DNA of 64,000 bases from Ovis canadensis (GCF_042477335.2 NC_091251.1:91093501-91157500); one strand, 5' to 3'; counted from the stretch's first letter, positions 12,344-25,554 are shown. Made by a program: numbers and translations. The notes: generated from the letters alone by a model not told the origin.

Positions 12344-13384
12344 CATTTTATTTTTCATTAGTCTGCCTTTTAAAGGCAACTGATTAGTATGTAAAAGCAC
12401 TTATAGAAATGATCATCTCTTTTGACCAATTTACTCAGCTCCTAGATATTATCCTAAAATGCAGGAAAAGGTCCACAGTGAAAGGAGTATTTATAGAGGA
12501 ATTATCTATGAGAGCTCAAAGCTGGACACTATGAAAATGCCCAGGGATGGGAGAATTAAGAGGAGCAGTCTGTCACCTGGCGGAACAGTCGGGCAGCCAG
12601 ACAAGGTCCAGGCCCAGGCCTGACTAGACAACCTCATCCCCGCTCTGCAGCCAAGAGCCAGGGGCCAGGAGCACCTTGTTGAACAGACCACCAAGTGCTT
12701 CCAGAAGACAGCTTTGGCCTCAATGGCTCTCCTTCTAAAGAGGTGGTGTGAGCCAAACTCTTTGTTTTCCTAATGAAATAGCAGTTTCGGCCTCAGACAA
12801 CCCAGCACTTACAAGCACAAGTTCTCTTCTCAGAAAAGCCTCTGAAAACCTCTGAACACGGCCCAGGAGTCCACACTGACCGCCCTCTAGCCCCTGTCAG
12901 ACAAGTGCAAGGGAGTTTCCAGGAAACGCTGATGAGCGTCTCCAAGGACCGGGGCCTCGCTCAGGCTGCAGTTCTAGAAACAGTGGAACCAGCTTTCATT
13001 CCGCAGCTCCCCACAGAAGTGCCTTCACACCAGTGTGATTTAACGTCGTGCTTCTGACTCTACCGCAGGTTGATTTAAGAGCCAATAAACAAAAAGGTCC
13101 CTGTGAGCTCCATGAAACTAACACTGATGGCATCGTCCAGCACATTCTCTCCTAAAATGGACAAGCCCTTGGTGCTCGGTGCTCACGCTAAGAGACAAGG
13201 TGTCTCTTTCCCACGAACCAGCGCACTTCCCTTTATTAGGAAGTCGATGATAATTCCCATTTCTTCTTTTGTTTTAGCTACTGGGAAGGTCAAAACTAGG
13301 GTCAGTGCTGACTTACAAAAACTAAGTTCTTTTAACATTATTTTCTCAATCACCTCACCCGCCTACCGCCACCGTGACAAAGCT
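12344..13384. other. Intron, no recognised feature
   Basis: Single-copy; nothing recognised. Confidence 0.5.
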
Positions 13385-13733
13385 CTGGATCTTCTTTTTT
13401 TATTTTTGAGTATGGTTGATTTTAAATGTTGTGTTAATTTCAGGTAGACAACAAAGTGAATCAGTTATACTTGTACATATATCCACTCTTTCTTAGATTC
13501 TTTTCCCATATAGGTCATTACAGAGTACAGAGTAGAGTTCCCTGCACTACACTTGCATTAAGTTGTTTTTTAATTGGAGGATAATTACTTTACAATATTG
13601 CGCTGGTTTCTGCCATACATCTTTAAGAATCAGCCACAGGCATACATATATCCACTCCCTCTTGAACCGCCCTCCCATCTCCCACTCCATCCCTATCCCT
13701 CTAGGATGTCACAGAGCACTGGGTTCATGCTTT
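13385..13733 (-). mobile_element. Two adjacent L1 3' ends (type B then type A)
   Basis: At 13395-13557 is antisense L1 type B (GTATGGTTGATTTTAAATGT, ACAACAAAGTGAATCAG, GGTCATTACAGAGTACAGAG). At 13563-13733 is type A (TAATTGGAGGATAATTACTT, AATCAGCCACAGGCATAC, ATGTCACAGAGCACTGGG). The same order of types is seen at 56164-56800. Confidence 0.75.
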
Positions 13734-14014
13734 CCTCAAATGCTTTTTGGAAAAAGAGGCAGGAAAGTACAAAAAATATGTATTCATGAAACAGTCTGTA
13801 TACTTGGATCTCACTTGCTCCAGGGAAGGAAGATAAAGGCTGTGTGGCTATGTATAAAAAAAAAAGTATCTTTGATAAAAATGCCAAGTGGGGAAATATA
13901 AAAGTAAACTAAATTGTAGATCCACTGCGACTACCGTTATCAAAATAACACAAGCATGAGGATAAAAACAAAAATGGTTTCTCAAAATTTAAGCAGATGT
14001 GTTTAGGTGAAAGG

Positions 14015-14115
14015 GTTCAAGTGGTCATTCACCACTCCCCCAAAGTCATTTACCTTCTCAGATGGAAACAGAGGTCCATGGAGGTGAAGCAAGTAGGCAA
14101 GTGAGAAACTAGAAA
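14015..14115 (-). mobile_element. MIR SINE
   Basis: ACCTTCTCAGATGGAAACAG and GGTCCATGGAGGTGAAGCAA: antisense MIR core, diverged. Confidence 0.4.
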
Positions 14116-15149
14116 AGCCAAGCTCCCCTGGCCTTTTCAATGTTATCCCCAGGCTGCTCCCTTCCAAGGAGGGAGGAACAGGCTCCAGCCCCCATCTGGA
14201 TTCTGAGGGACTGGAACCCAGTAGGCGATGGTCTGCATTTAGTAGGGTCTTGCGGAAGATGCCTTGTGCTCCGATGCTAGTCCTCACCTGGCAGTCAGCG
14301 GACAAGTTCTGCACACTCCCCCATAAGAACGACGAATTGCACACATGGGCGGTAGGGAGGCAAGGGCCCTGAGTCACAAGCCCAGACCTCCAAAAATATA
14401 TCTAGGACTCGATCGGCAAACTAGTGACCCCTAATCCTTCCAGTGTGCAATCAAATCCAGGTTTCCTCATCCACCCTCGGGAACCACCCCTACACCTGAC
14501 CAACAGACATCCACAAACAGCCTGAACTTCCCCAAAGCCCTCAGCACACAGCATCTGTCTAGCCTACATGCCGGGACTACAAGGTCCCAGGTGTAGCTGG
14601 TGCCCTGTCAATGTGAGGTGAGTGGCCTGCAGATATGACAGTTCAGCCCTGCTGAGTACCATGGTTTGGCCAAGTGGAATAGAGGCTTTCTCCTTGCCTC
14701 TGCTGAAGTCAGGATCCCGAAGGCTACCAGAATAGCATGTGGCTGCCTCTTCTGCCTCCATCTAATGAGAACAGCCCAGTTCAGGCAGAGAAGTATCAGC
14801 GGTCCATGAGGGGCAAAAGCAGGGTCCTGCTCAGCCCTGGATGGCAAGCAGGACTTCGGAGCAGGCTGACTCATCACCTTGCAGGTGGAGTGAGCTCATT
14901 CCTTCCAGGGCATCCTTGGAACTGGAAACCCACAGCAGAGATGGTTCCCATGGCAACAGGCCAGCACCTCCTCCACAGCCGCCTTCCTTGGAGCACCACT
15001 CGCCTGTGCCCACGGGTCACTTAACCAACTCTCTCCCTGCTTATATTCTTAGAACACAGAGGAAGAAAAGACCCTGAAAGGCCAGTGCCCTCCTTCCTCC
15101 ATGTCCTTCCCCTCTCATTTCTTTTAGGGTTAGCTCAATGCCTCAACGA

Positions 15150-15285
15150 GAAGGTTTTTGTTTTGTATTGCTTTTTGGCCATGCCACATGGCTTGTGGGA
15201 TTTGTTCCCCAACCAGGGACTGAACCCCGGCCCTCAACAGCAAAAGCACGAAGTCCTAATCGCTGGACCACCAGGGAATTCCCCC
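15150..15285 (-). mobile_element. CHR-type tRNA SINE
   Basis: Antisense of a CHR SINE: GCTTTTTGGCCATGCCACAT, GGACTGAACCCCGGCCCTCA and end TGGACCACCAGGGAATTCCC. Confidence 0.8.
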
Positions 15286-15689
15286 ATTTCCATTTCAGTA
15301 GACCCAAACACATTTAAGACCAGGTAACTCCCAACCTAACAGTCCATTCCTTCTTTGGAAGGTATGACTACTACAAATTCTGAGCTGGACTCCATTTCCA
15401 CTCAACTTCCCCCAAGTCCTGCTCCTCCAAGCCCTGGGGCCCACTCAACACGTCAAGTCCAGCACAGCCTCTTCCAGCCTGGTGACTGCTCTAAACAGCC
15501 AGCTTCCTTCAAATACTCCTCTGACGCGGTTCCCCCACCTCCCCTGCCCTGTTCCCAAACCTCCGCTGGAGCTTACATTGGTGTCTAACCCTCGCAGCAT
15601 ACATTGTCCAGTTCAGACAGGCCCGGAGCCCGCTACTGCCCCCACAGACCTTCTGGGCTCACCGTCACCCACCCCCAGGCCTCTTCACC

Positions 15690-15905
15690 TCTAGCTGCTC
15701 CCCGCCCCACCTCACACTCATTCCCCGCCCTTCCCTTCCCAGAACTTGACACTCACTGTCTCATGTTTTTGGTCACACTCTGCCTGGTCCACCTCCCCCA
15801 CTCTCGGCCACCACCCCCCTCGCCTGACTCACTCTTATATAGTCTAGATTTAAATTTTAGCTCACAGCATCACCTCCTGCGGGAGGTCTCACTGGTTTCC
15901 TCAAA
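15690..15905 (+). mobile_element. L2 fragment
   Basis: GCATCACCTCCTGCGGGAGG with upstream C/T-rich sequence fits the L2 3' region. Strongly diverged. Confidence 0.35.
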
Positions 15906-16589
15906 GGCAGCCTGGGGCCTTCCTTGCGCGCCCTTCGCTGTAGAGGCTGTGACATCCTTGAACATGACAGGGAAATGCTAGGTCTCTCACTCAACTGGCC
16001 TCTTCAGAGACACACATTCTGCATCATCTGGCCGTGATCTGAAAAGAGCAAGTGCTTAACATCTCTTAAATCCAGGTGGCAAGCACCTGGGTATCTGTTT
16101 TACTATTCTGTACTTTAAAAGTATTTGCATGCCGTTTAAAAAAAGACAGACCTCGTAATAAATACGAATTGAGTGGATGAGCTATTGCTGGCTGCGCTGC
16201 CTTTAGCCGCAGTGTATGTGTCTGAACATCTCATGGACCTGCTGAACTCATCCTCAGGAACTTTCTTCGCACTCTGGGGCTGGAGCCCAATGCCACATGG
16301 CCCAGTGCAGTCAGGTCAAACCTTCAAATAAGCACCTGCAGCATGCCTGGCACAGCAGTGACATGAGAGCGAGTTATTAGTCCTACAGCAGCATCTCATC
16401 TCCATGTGTCCTTTTCCTCTCGAGAAGTTCTTAGCAGTTCATCCTAGCGTGCAAATCTCACTGTAACGTGTCCCAGGTGGCTGCATATGACCAGCAGGTT
16501 CCACTGCTAATTGCTGAAGCTGGGTAATGGGTACACGGGGACTCACTATACTCTTCTCTATTCCTGTACTTGAATTTTCCATATGAAGA

Positions 16590-16690
16590 TTCTATTTTAA
16601 TTCATTCATTCATGCAACTAACATTCCTTCAGTGCCCACCACATGCCAGGAAACATGGATAAAGAGAGAAATAAGAAACAACCCCTGCCC
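16590..16690 (-). mobile_element. L2 3' end fragment
   Basis: ATTCATTCATTCATGCAACT, CTTCAGTGCCCACCACATGC and CCAGGAAACA. Confidence 0.55.
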
Positions 16691-17044
16691 CTATGAATTG
16701 ATAACTTTATTAAATTCTAAATTATTTGCTATCCCTCCCTGGCAGTTAAAAGCCTAATGGCACTTTTAACATGAACGCAGGGGAGACTTCTCCACAAGAA
16801 CAAGTACCTAATGAGGGGCTTTCTGGGCCCTGTGTCTCCTGGGCTTATCTTCCCAGCCCTGCCAATTCCATCTGCATTTGAAGTCTTCCCCATACAAGGG
16901 GCTCCCCTCATTAAGAAAGCGGCTTCAGGAGACCAAGGGTAGGCCTCAGGGTCTCACTCCTCAACAGAAAGTCATGCCAGCCATGCTGGGATCCCTGCAA
17001 CTTAAAGGCAAAGGGCAAGGTGCCAACACCCTCATTCTATCATT

Positions 17045-17135
17045 ACGACTCTTCCTTGAGTCCACCTGGTATCAGGTGCTAGGCCAAGGGATAGAAATAA
17101 AAGCCATGGGGAGGTCCCTGACCTCAAGGGAATCA
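17045..17135 (-). mobile_element. L2 fragment
   Basis: ATCAGGTGCTAGGCCAAGGG, AATAAAAGCCATGGGGAGGT and CCCTGACCTCAAGGGAATCA. Confidence 0.5.
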
Positions 17136-17144
17136 TGTATGGTC

Positions 17145-17340
17145 TTACTGACTGGAAATCCTTGGATTCAAGTCCCAGCTCTGCCCCTTCCTAACTGTAG
17201 GACCTCGGATGAACAACTAAACCCCGCTGGGCCTCAGTTTTCCCATCTATATAATGGGGGTATTAGTGCCCACCTCACAAAGTTGTTGTGAGGAATATAT
17301 GGGTTAGTACATGGGAAGTCCTTGTTCCAGTGCTTACAAG
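17145..17340 (+). mobile_element. MIR SINE, near full length
   Basis: GGATTCAAGTCCCAGCTCTG, GGGCCTCAGTTTTCCCATCT, AAAGTTGTTGTGAGGAATAT. Confidence 0.85.
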
Positions 17341-20054
17341 TAAAAAGCTAAGGACAGTGTGAGGCACAGCATTAGAAGAGTTAATGCATACAGCTCTCAC
17401 AGTATTATCACACCATTATTATTATTATTCACCAGGCTCCCACAGCCCCTATTAACAAGTTCCAGTGACAATGGGCACTGAAACTCTCTGAAAAGAAGGA
17501 ATCACAGAACCAGGCCAGATGCGAGGGACAGGCTCCGACTGGCTTCTGGCTGCCTGTGTATCACGTGTTCTCCTGCCTGAGTTTTTCTGAGCAATGCCTC
17601 GGCCACAGCCTCATGAGTAAGAGGTGCCCATGAGCCTGTAAACGCTTTCCATCTGGCCTCTTTTCTCAGAGGAGACCAGCAAGGCGCCTTCATGAGGGAG
17701 ACACACAGCCCACCCGGACCCAGGATACTCTAGCCTGGCTGGGAAGCGTTTTATTGTTATTGTTGTCTGACAAGGGTTCTGTTCGGCTGCCACTCTCTGC
17801 TCATGCTGGGCTTCAGTGGACATGGGCACTTGGGTCCACAGACCTGGGCATTAACCTCTTATCTGCCATAAACTAGCCTCAGTGCAGTCTCCGACTTTGC
17901 AGGGTTACTTCCTACCTTGTTGTTAGGATGAAATAAGATTCAGGATGTGTAACAGCCAACACAGTAGCTGCAACAAACACAGGGAAACACGACCGTGGCT
18001 GTTCCAGAGGGTGGGAGCCTGGAGCCCCCTACAGACACAGGAGCAGCCCAACCCTGACACAGCCCTGCACCAGGGCAGCCTGCAAAGGCAACCTTGCACC
18101 CCGAGGAAGGCAAAGAAAGCCATCCCTCTGGCGAAGCCTACCTCCCAAGGCCATCCTCAGGCGTGGCCAGTGCCTGGGGTGCTACTGCGGGGCAGGAGGG
18201 AGAGACAACAGACGAGGAGAAGGAAAGAGGGGGGCAAAGAGAAGCGTGGAGGGGTTCATAAAAAGCCTCCATCTGGACTGAGCCGCCCCACCTCCACTGC
18301 CGCCTCAGCACTGGGACCTGCAGGGACCAGAGAGACAGTCACTTCCTGGCTCCTCAGGAATGCGCAGGAATGTGTGTGTCAGGAGAGAGGTATTTGGGGC
18401 CTAGGGAGGGTGGAGACCCAGCTCCTTTTCTAGCGAGGGGTTTCCCTTCTCCAATCAGGCGGACTTGCCATCAAGCAGCATGCCCTGGCAGAGAGGAGAG
18501 GAGACGGTCAAAGTGGTGGTTAGGAGTGCAGGCTGTGGCTGGGCAACTCTGGCTTCACAGGCCAGAATGCCACTCAAGAACTTGGGTGTGCCTGCTGCGT
18601 GCTCAGTCATGTCTGCTTCTTTGCGACCTCATGAACTGTAGGCCGCCAAGCCCCTCTCTGTCTATGGCCTGGGCAAATTATTTAATCTCAATAATGCTCA
18701 AGTGCTTCTATAAAGTGGAGATGAAAATGTATTAGCACCTAGATTTTACGGGGTGGTTATGACGATTTAGCGCTAGGTGCTAATATCAGGACCACTAGCA
18801 TCACCAGCACTGGTCCCTCTGACTCATTTCTGGCTCCCTCCTCAACTGCAAAATCAGAAGCCAGTGCCAGGAACATCTGAGCTAAGGGCAGCCATGCAAA
18901 GGGCCCACCTGTCTGTCCATCACCACCTCCACCCAGAAGCACAGCTGTCAGCATGTGTGAAATTCACCTGAACGTGACCACCCACACAGATCCCCAGCAG
19001 CCCCACCTGCCTGCAGAGCACAGAGGCTCAGCCCGTCTATCTGTCAGCAGGTGTTCTGGAGCCCACCGGCAAGGATGACTTCAGGAGTTGATTTCTATGT
19101 CCCCTGAATAAATTCTTTACTTAAACCAGCCCCACAAGGAATGAACTCAAAGCAGTGTGTCCTTGGACAAGACAGATCACCACCATGGACCTCAGTCTCT
19201 CTATCTGATGTGCGGAAGGTCAGGGGACAGTGCGGGTTCCCTTCTGGTCGGGCCTTCTGTGATTTGATTTCTTCAGACTGCTCCAAGGCAAAGGATAGAG
19301 CTGGGTTCTGGGAGTAAGCAAAGTGAAAAACAAGGCTGCCCATTGACACCAGTGCCTTGGGCAGATTCCAGGCTGAAACCCTTGTTCCCTGGCTCCGGCA
19401 GGAGTTTCTTCTACCCACAGAACCCACGGGCAGGCCACCTCCCTCCCACCAGGCCGTGGGTCAGCCAAGCCTATACAAAGGGCTGATTATGAGTGGTCCA
19501 CCTTGCAGAGGGCAGAGATGCCCTCCCACCCCTCCAGAGCCACCCCTAGCATTCCCACCCCTCGACCACACCTGGAGCATCCTGAGGCAAAGCTGAGGAA
19601 CCCATCACCACCCCAAACAAGGCTCTCCACTCTCCCCTCCCCAGGCACCTGGGCTTCCCACTCTTCCACACCCCAAGCAGACATTTCCAGAGCAAGACAG
19701 TCCATGCAGGGCCCAAGATACAGAGCACTGCAGGTCCCTAAGGGAAGTTCATTCACCTGGCCCCACCCATACCCTCCCTAGAAGGTGGGAACAAATTCCT
19801 GAAGGGTGAGGACACAGAAGACTCCTACAGATATGAGACAGTGTTTTAGCAGGTTATTTCAGGGCCAGACTGCAAGCCCAGGGATCGACCTCAAGGTCAC
19901 CTCAAGAAGTGTTAGACTGCAGAGTAACCCGTCCCGACAAAGAGGACAAGAACACAGCATGCTGGCATTGCCCCAGACTCTAAATGCCATAATCCAAGCA
20001 GGACATTTGCAACAGAGCCCCACTGTCACCTTAGAACCCGGTCCCCTCATTCTA
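17341..20054. other. Intron, mostly single-copy
   Basis: Apart from the Bov-tA remnant at 18590 and a short (ATT)n run near 17416, nothing was recognised. Confidence 0.5.
18590..18668 (-). mobile_element. Bov-tA SINE 3' fragment
   Basis: GTGCTCAGTCATGTCTGCTT and CTTTGCGACCTCATGAACTG are the antisense end of Bov-tA. The rest is missing. Confidence 0.65.
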
Positions 20055-20203
20055 TGATCCCTGGGTTGGGAAGATCCCCTGGAGAAGGAAATGGCAACCC
20101 ACTCCTATTTTGCCTGGAAAATTCCATGGACAGAGGAGCCTCGCAGGCTACAATTCATGGGGCTGCAAAGAGTCAGACACAACTGAGTGACTAACACAAC
20201 TCA
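20055..20203 (+). mobile_element. Bov-tA SINE, 5'-truncated
   Basis: Begins inside the tRNA head (GATCCCTGGGTTGGGAAGAT) and runs to CAGACACAACTGAGTGACTA. Confidence 0.88.
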
Positions 20204-20204
20204 T

Positions 20205-20290
20205 TTTATAGGTAACAATCCGCTGTGACTTGTCCAGCGTCACACAGTGGCCACAGGAAGCTCTAAGAGGAGACCTCGGGTCTCCCACAG
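20205..20290 (-). mobile_element. MIR SINE, fragment
   Basis: CATTTTATAGGTAACAATCC and TCCAGCGTCACACAGTGGCC: antisense MIR, abutting the Bov-tA at 20055-20203. Confidence 0.5.
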
Positions 20291-21429
20291 CCCCGGAACC
20301 TAACGCACAACCAACTGTTCTCTCTGCTCCGATGAAAGAGGACAGGGTCTACCGAAGCAGCCCTCTGGCCTAACAATGCAAAAAAAGGAGCAGTGTCTCC
20401 ATACCGATTCTTCTCCTAAATGACACCCCTCCAAGGTCCCAGCTGAAAGGGAGAAGGCAGGCAGACCAAGGTCCTACTGGACCCCACATCCTAATGAGAT
20501 GTAGAGCCCCAGGTTCTGTCTGGTTCCACACTCCTAGGAGGCTGAGCCTAAAGATAGCAGAGCAGGCCACCCAAGTCCAATACTTGAGAGAACCCTCGGC
20601 CCTGAGACTGGAAAGAGAAGGAAAACCGAGGGCCAAGCTTACTTCCTTTGAGGTCCCAAACCCTCACAAGAGGACCAGAAACTCCCTAAGAATTTCTGAA
20701 GTAGAGGCCTCAGCCAAATGCAACAGGGCAGGGAGCGGAGAGACGTGTCAGCTGGGCCAGCACCTCGGGAGAGGAATGTGAAGTGGGCCGCTGGCCAAGA
20801 GAGGAAGAAACGCAGCTGGACTACCTAATAGGGAGCTGGAGGCCTGCGCTGGCTCCCACCAGCCCGCAACAGGACACGCAGGGAAGGGTGCCAGGCGGCG
20901 TGGCAGGCTCAGAGCCCATCCCGAGCTACAGGCCAGCTTCCCCAGCCTCTGGCCTCCTCCTGACCCCAGGGCACCCTTCTGAATCCCAGGAGCCTCCCCA
21001 GGCCCTGCTCTGTGCCCCAGATTCAGCCCCATCACTGGAGTGACCCTTGATGACTCGAAGGGTCATCATCCCCAGTACCTTCTCATCAGCAGACATCTCC
21101 TGCTGGACTGTGGCTCCCACACCCCCTTGAAAGGCATCCACTGTCACTGTCCGTCCAACATTTGGTGACCGACTACCACATGCCCACTGGAGCCCCCTGA
21201 GGAGTCACCTTTTCTTGGGGTGCAAGAGCACACCTCCCTCCCCAAGCTTGGACCTCCCAAAGAGAGAAAGAACATGGTCTTTATTCTGGGGGAGAGACAC
21301 AATGTACTAGGCAGAAATTACCAGCAAAGTCACAGTCTGGTTCAAGATCTCCATAGCAGACTGCAAAAGTAGCCCCAGTTCCTCGCCCCTGCCTACATCT
21401 ACCCCCCTCTGCAAGTCACTATAAAGTGT
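20291..21429. other. Intron, no recognised feature
   Basis: Single-copy GC-moderate sequence; nothing recognised. Confidence 0.5.
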
Positions 21430-21573
21430 CATCTCACTTGCTAAAAATGCAATTTCTCAGGCCCCACCCCAGACCCAGTGAATGACCAACACTGAGGATA
21501 AGCCTCCGCCACCAGTGTTGTAACAAGTCCTCCAGGTGACTCTGATGCACATCCAAGTGAGAACCACTGTTAA
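21430..21573 (+). mobile_element. MER5A-type DNA transposon remnant
   Basis: AAAAATGCAATTTCTCAGGC, CCCCACCCCAGACCCAGTGA, GTAACAAGTCCTCCAGGTGA and AGTGAGAACCACTG closely match MER5A. Confidence 0.75.
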
Positions 21574-23700
21574 ACCACTCCTATCCTTCTAGGCTTCAAG
21601 GCTCTGGGATGAGGTGGCCTGAGTGCCCAGATGCCAATGCCGCAGGCTTCAGGAGCCCCAGGCAACGGACCCCTTACTAGGAAGCCCCAGGAGACCCTAC
21701 AGACTCACCTTCACTCATCCAAGGAGTCCCCAGTCAGTCATAGATGAGTGACATCCCCTGAGAACCTTCCAAATGTCCTCAGAGCTGAGAGTCTCACAAC
21801 AGCGCCCTAAGCAAGTACGGTGAAGGCTGCAAGAGGCTGCCAACATGTCTGTCCTCTCCAGCTCTCTCCAACCCATCTTCTACCCAGGCACTAAGTGAGC
21901 AAGGCAAGGGGCTGAGTGGCCCAGAGCCAGGGCAGAAGGGAGAAAGGGCCAGAGCCAGGAAACCAAGCGTGCACAGACAGACATAACTGGAATCCCACTG
22001 GCTGCCCCTGGGACCCAGCCAAGATGGACTCAGCCAGCCACGGCTTCCCACCTCCCGCCTCTTCCAAAACTATGTGCAAAGAACAGCTAACTTCCAAATG
22101 CTGCAAGAAGCCACTGTGAGACATACAATACAAATTCATTTAGAAGCATGCCTTAATTCACAGTAGCTTTTCTGTCATTGCATATTTACTTCATCAAGGA
22201 ACAATAAAAGCAGAAGGGCTCCCTCCCGGGAAGAGAAAAAAATGGCAAAGTAGTGTGAGTCCCTAAGAACCTCACTAGAAGAGGGCAGCAGGCAAAGGAG
22301 CACATGCCCCAGGGGATGAGAACCAGGTGTCAAAAACACACGTGGGAGGGAAGAAAATGAAAAACAGACTCTCTGCCCCTGCCCTCCCTCACCAAATACC
22401 AGTGAGTCTTTGAACTCTGATGTGGCGGGAACAGCAGGTGAACACAAAGAGCCACCCGCAGAGACAGGAAGCCCAGCTTCTGGCCCCACCTGCCACCTGT
22501 AAACATCCCCCAAGTCCTCCAGCCCCTCCAGGCCTCAGCCATCTCATCCATGGAATGGGGGTCAGAGCTCCTGCCAAGTTGGGTGTGGGACAGGGAAGCA
22601 CAAAAAGAGTAGTGTGCACGGTGATAGGCTAGGTGTGACACCATCTGTCATGCACACAACCAGACAGGTAGGAACTGTATAAATGGATTCTTACAAATGA
22701 AAACCACCAAACTGGATAGTGATCAGTTCCAGTGGGGGACAGGAACGGGACTGGGGAGAAGAACGCCAGGGTCTCCAGTCTGCAATGTTCATCTTCTTTG
22801 CAAACTAGCTTCAGAGCAGAAAATATAGAAATAACAGCTATAACTGCCTGAGCTTTTGCAGGTCTAAATTTCCTTACTCTCCCAGCCAAATCATTTCACA
22901 CGGGTGTTCTGAGGATTAAATGAATTAATATCTGTGAAACACTCAGAGACGTGCCTGGTCCACAGCATAGCCCGGGCTTGGCTCCTGCTCAGGGGAGGGG
23001 GTGGGTGCTCAGCTCCGTAACTCCAAACACACTCCCTGAGCCATAAGGTGGACCTAAGCTGGCCCTGTCCTGAGCCAGCAGCTTCCATGGAAAGGGACTG
23101 GGAGCAGGTGCCCTAATTGGACACCCCTGGGCCCCAATATGGTCTTGCTGCCTGCACCAGGCAGACCATTAAGAGGGAAAGGCGGTGGCGGGGGCGGGGG
23201 TGGGGGGCCAGTTATCCAGACAGGCCCAAGGAATTAAAATCCCAATGTGGAATTCTTTAATTTTGAAAAAGCTGAAAGCTGATTATATACAATGAATCTC
23301 TAAGTTTACCACTGCTTAACTTACCAAAAAACAGAAAAGATAGGTGGGTAGAGTTTGGAAAATTATCCAGATTTCTAAAGTGAGTCCTCAGGACTTCATG
23401 CATGAAAGATACCTCCAAAGAGCCCCAGCTAGCACAGCATCCAGGATGAAGGGCAGGAAACCAGGGGTCTGGGCCCCCACCCCCACCCCCGCTTCCCCTG
23501 CTCCGCCTCCTCCAGCTCCCAGCTCCCAGGGCCAAGTCTGGAAAAGCACTCTGGGTTCCTGGAAAGAAAGGCCTCTCCGAATATCGGGAACTCTACTGGA
23601 AAGTGCCATTAGACATTATCTGGAGCATGTCTGTGGTGTTTGAAAGGGAGCCACTCCCCTGCCGAAGTCAAGGCAGTGGCCAAAAACAACAGAGGGGTTC
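21574..23700. other. Intron, mostly single-copy
   Basis: One MIR end at 22895; a short G-rich stretch near 23185-23210; otherwise nothing. Confidence 0.5.
22895..22975 (+). mobile_element. MIR SINE, 3' fragment
   Basis: GTGTTCTGAGGATTAAATGA and CGTGCCTGGTCCACAGCAT. Confidence 0.6.
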
Positions 23701-23935
23701 CTCAGAGCCAGACACACACCACACACATGTACACACACACACACACACACACAGACATACAAACACATACACACATACACATATATACACGCACTCACAT
23801 ACACTTGTTTTACACACACATATATACACATACAGACATACAAATACACATACCCACTCACACGTATACACACATACACAGACACACCCCCACATACACA
23901 AACACACACACACACACACACACCTCCATTCACAC
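23701..23935. repeat. Complex CA-rich microsatellite
   Basis: About 235 bp of nearly pure alternating purine/pyrimidine: CA runs broken by ATAC, TACA and ACTC variants. The longest pure CA runs are near 23729-23752 and 23903-23922. It gives long artefactual ORFs (H/T-rich on one strand, V/C-rich on the other). Confidence 0.95.
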
Positions 23936-25124
23936 CAACACACATATCCTTGCTCACAGACCTGGAGGTCAAAACAGACCTGGGACCTCAAAGCTACTGG
24001 CCCTGCCCCCAGTACAGCCTCACACCGGGGAGGCAGGGATCCCATTTTCTGGTTTGGGGACTTAGAAGAATTAAAAGTCCCACTTTTCTCTCCATCCTCA
24101 AACCACAGGCTGTGACATGTGCACATATCCACATGGGACATAAGGAGAAAGACAGAGCCTGACAGTAACAAGTCCCCTCCCACCCACAGGCAGGGCTTGC
24201 GGCCTCCCTTCCAAGATGGAAAGCCAAGTTCCATTAGGAGACCTGCCTGAAGGGGGCCACCCACGTTGCCGCACCCTCCCCTCTGGTCACTTCACCTACA
24301 GACGATTTGAAAACGGAGCCCGGCACCACTCTGTTCTATTCCCCTTGGTTATAATCAGCTTTGCAGATGACTTTTAAAAAATAAATCTTCAGGCCCATAA
24401 AAATGCTCCCCTGTAAGTCCTGGCCTCAAATCACACGCCTGCAATCACACTCCGCAGCCCCCAAGTACCAACCACCACAGAACAGGAAAAACAAGGTAGA
24501 GACCAGGTTCCTTTCCCTCCCCACCCCCATCACTTTTCCACCATCATGGCTTTGATTTAGGCCCTCATCATGGCCTTTGATTTAGACCCTCAGCTGCAAG
24601 GTGATGGGAGGGACAGGAAGGGCAGAGTCTCCCCACCCCTCCAATGCTGTCCGCTGGCCGGGCCTGCAGCACTGAAAACCAAAACGGTTCACCCCAACCT
24701 AAGCACTCAGACTCAGCCTCACCCCCTTTCTTAACAGCCTCAAGGCTCAAATCAGAACCTGCAACTTTGTATTTACAGGCACAGGCTTCTAAAGTCAAAA
24801 CAAACACTGAGCATCAGCTACCTGGTTCAAAGGGAGCTAGGTGTCCCTGGAGACCAAACAGAGGGGCCAGCACGAGCCGCTGAAGCTTAAGGGTCCCAAG
24901 GAGGAGAGAAGGAGGGGGCATGGATGACCCTCATAGCAGGGAAGCCAGCCCCTCACAGCTAGGGTCAGCTCCAGGAGAGGCCACCAGGCTCTGGAGTCTA
25001 TTCCCCGCAATTACTCCTTCTACTGAAAAGTGGGGAGAAATACAACTAGAATCCTCCGCTGCCTTTTCAACCCAGAAAAAGAACTTCAGAAAGGCCTGCA
25101 CCCACCCCTTTAGTGTCACAGACC

Positions 25125-25270
25125 CTCTAGTCAAAGACCTGGATTCAAAACCAACTCTAGCCCATTCGGACTTCAAGAGACCCTGGTAAAACCACTCTCC
25201 CTTTCTGAGCCTCACTTTCTCCGTCTATAAAATGGGAATAAGACCTCACAAGTCTTTTTATCACAGTGAA
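25125..25270 (+). mobile_element. MIR SINE
   Basis: ACCTGGATTCAAAACCAACT, CTGAGCCTCACTTTCTCCGT, ATAAAATGGGAATAAGACCT. Confidence 0.75.
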
Positions 25271-25348
25271 AGGAGAGGACACATGTGAAAGCATAAATGT
25301 TAAAAATCATGACCCATCTAATGAGTACTGGGTTATATTTCATCTTAA

Positions 25349-25554
25349 AGTGAAGTCACTCAGTCATGTCCCACTCTTTGCAACCCTATGGACTGCAGCC
25401 CACCAGGCTCCTCCATCCATGGGATTTTCCAGGCAAGAATACTGGAGTGGGTCGCCCTTTCCTTCTCCAGGGGATATTCCCAACCCAGAGATCGAACCTG
25501 GGTTTCCCGCATTGCAGGCAGACTCTTTATCGTCTGAGCCACCAGGGAATCACT
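25349..25554 (-). mobile_element. Bov-tA SINE
   Basis: Antisense: GAAGTCACTCAGTCATGTCC, GGGATATTCCCAACCCAGAG and head CTTTATCGTCTGAGCCACCA. A short ATCTTAA at both flanks may be the TSD. Confidence 0.92.

Noticed and set aside
23668-24264. 198-codon V/C-rich frame and the opposite H/T-rich frame
   Set aside because: Translation of the CA microsatellite.
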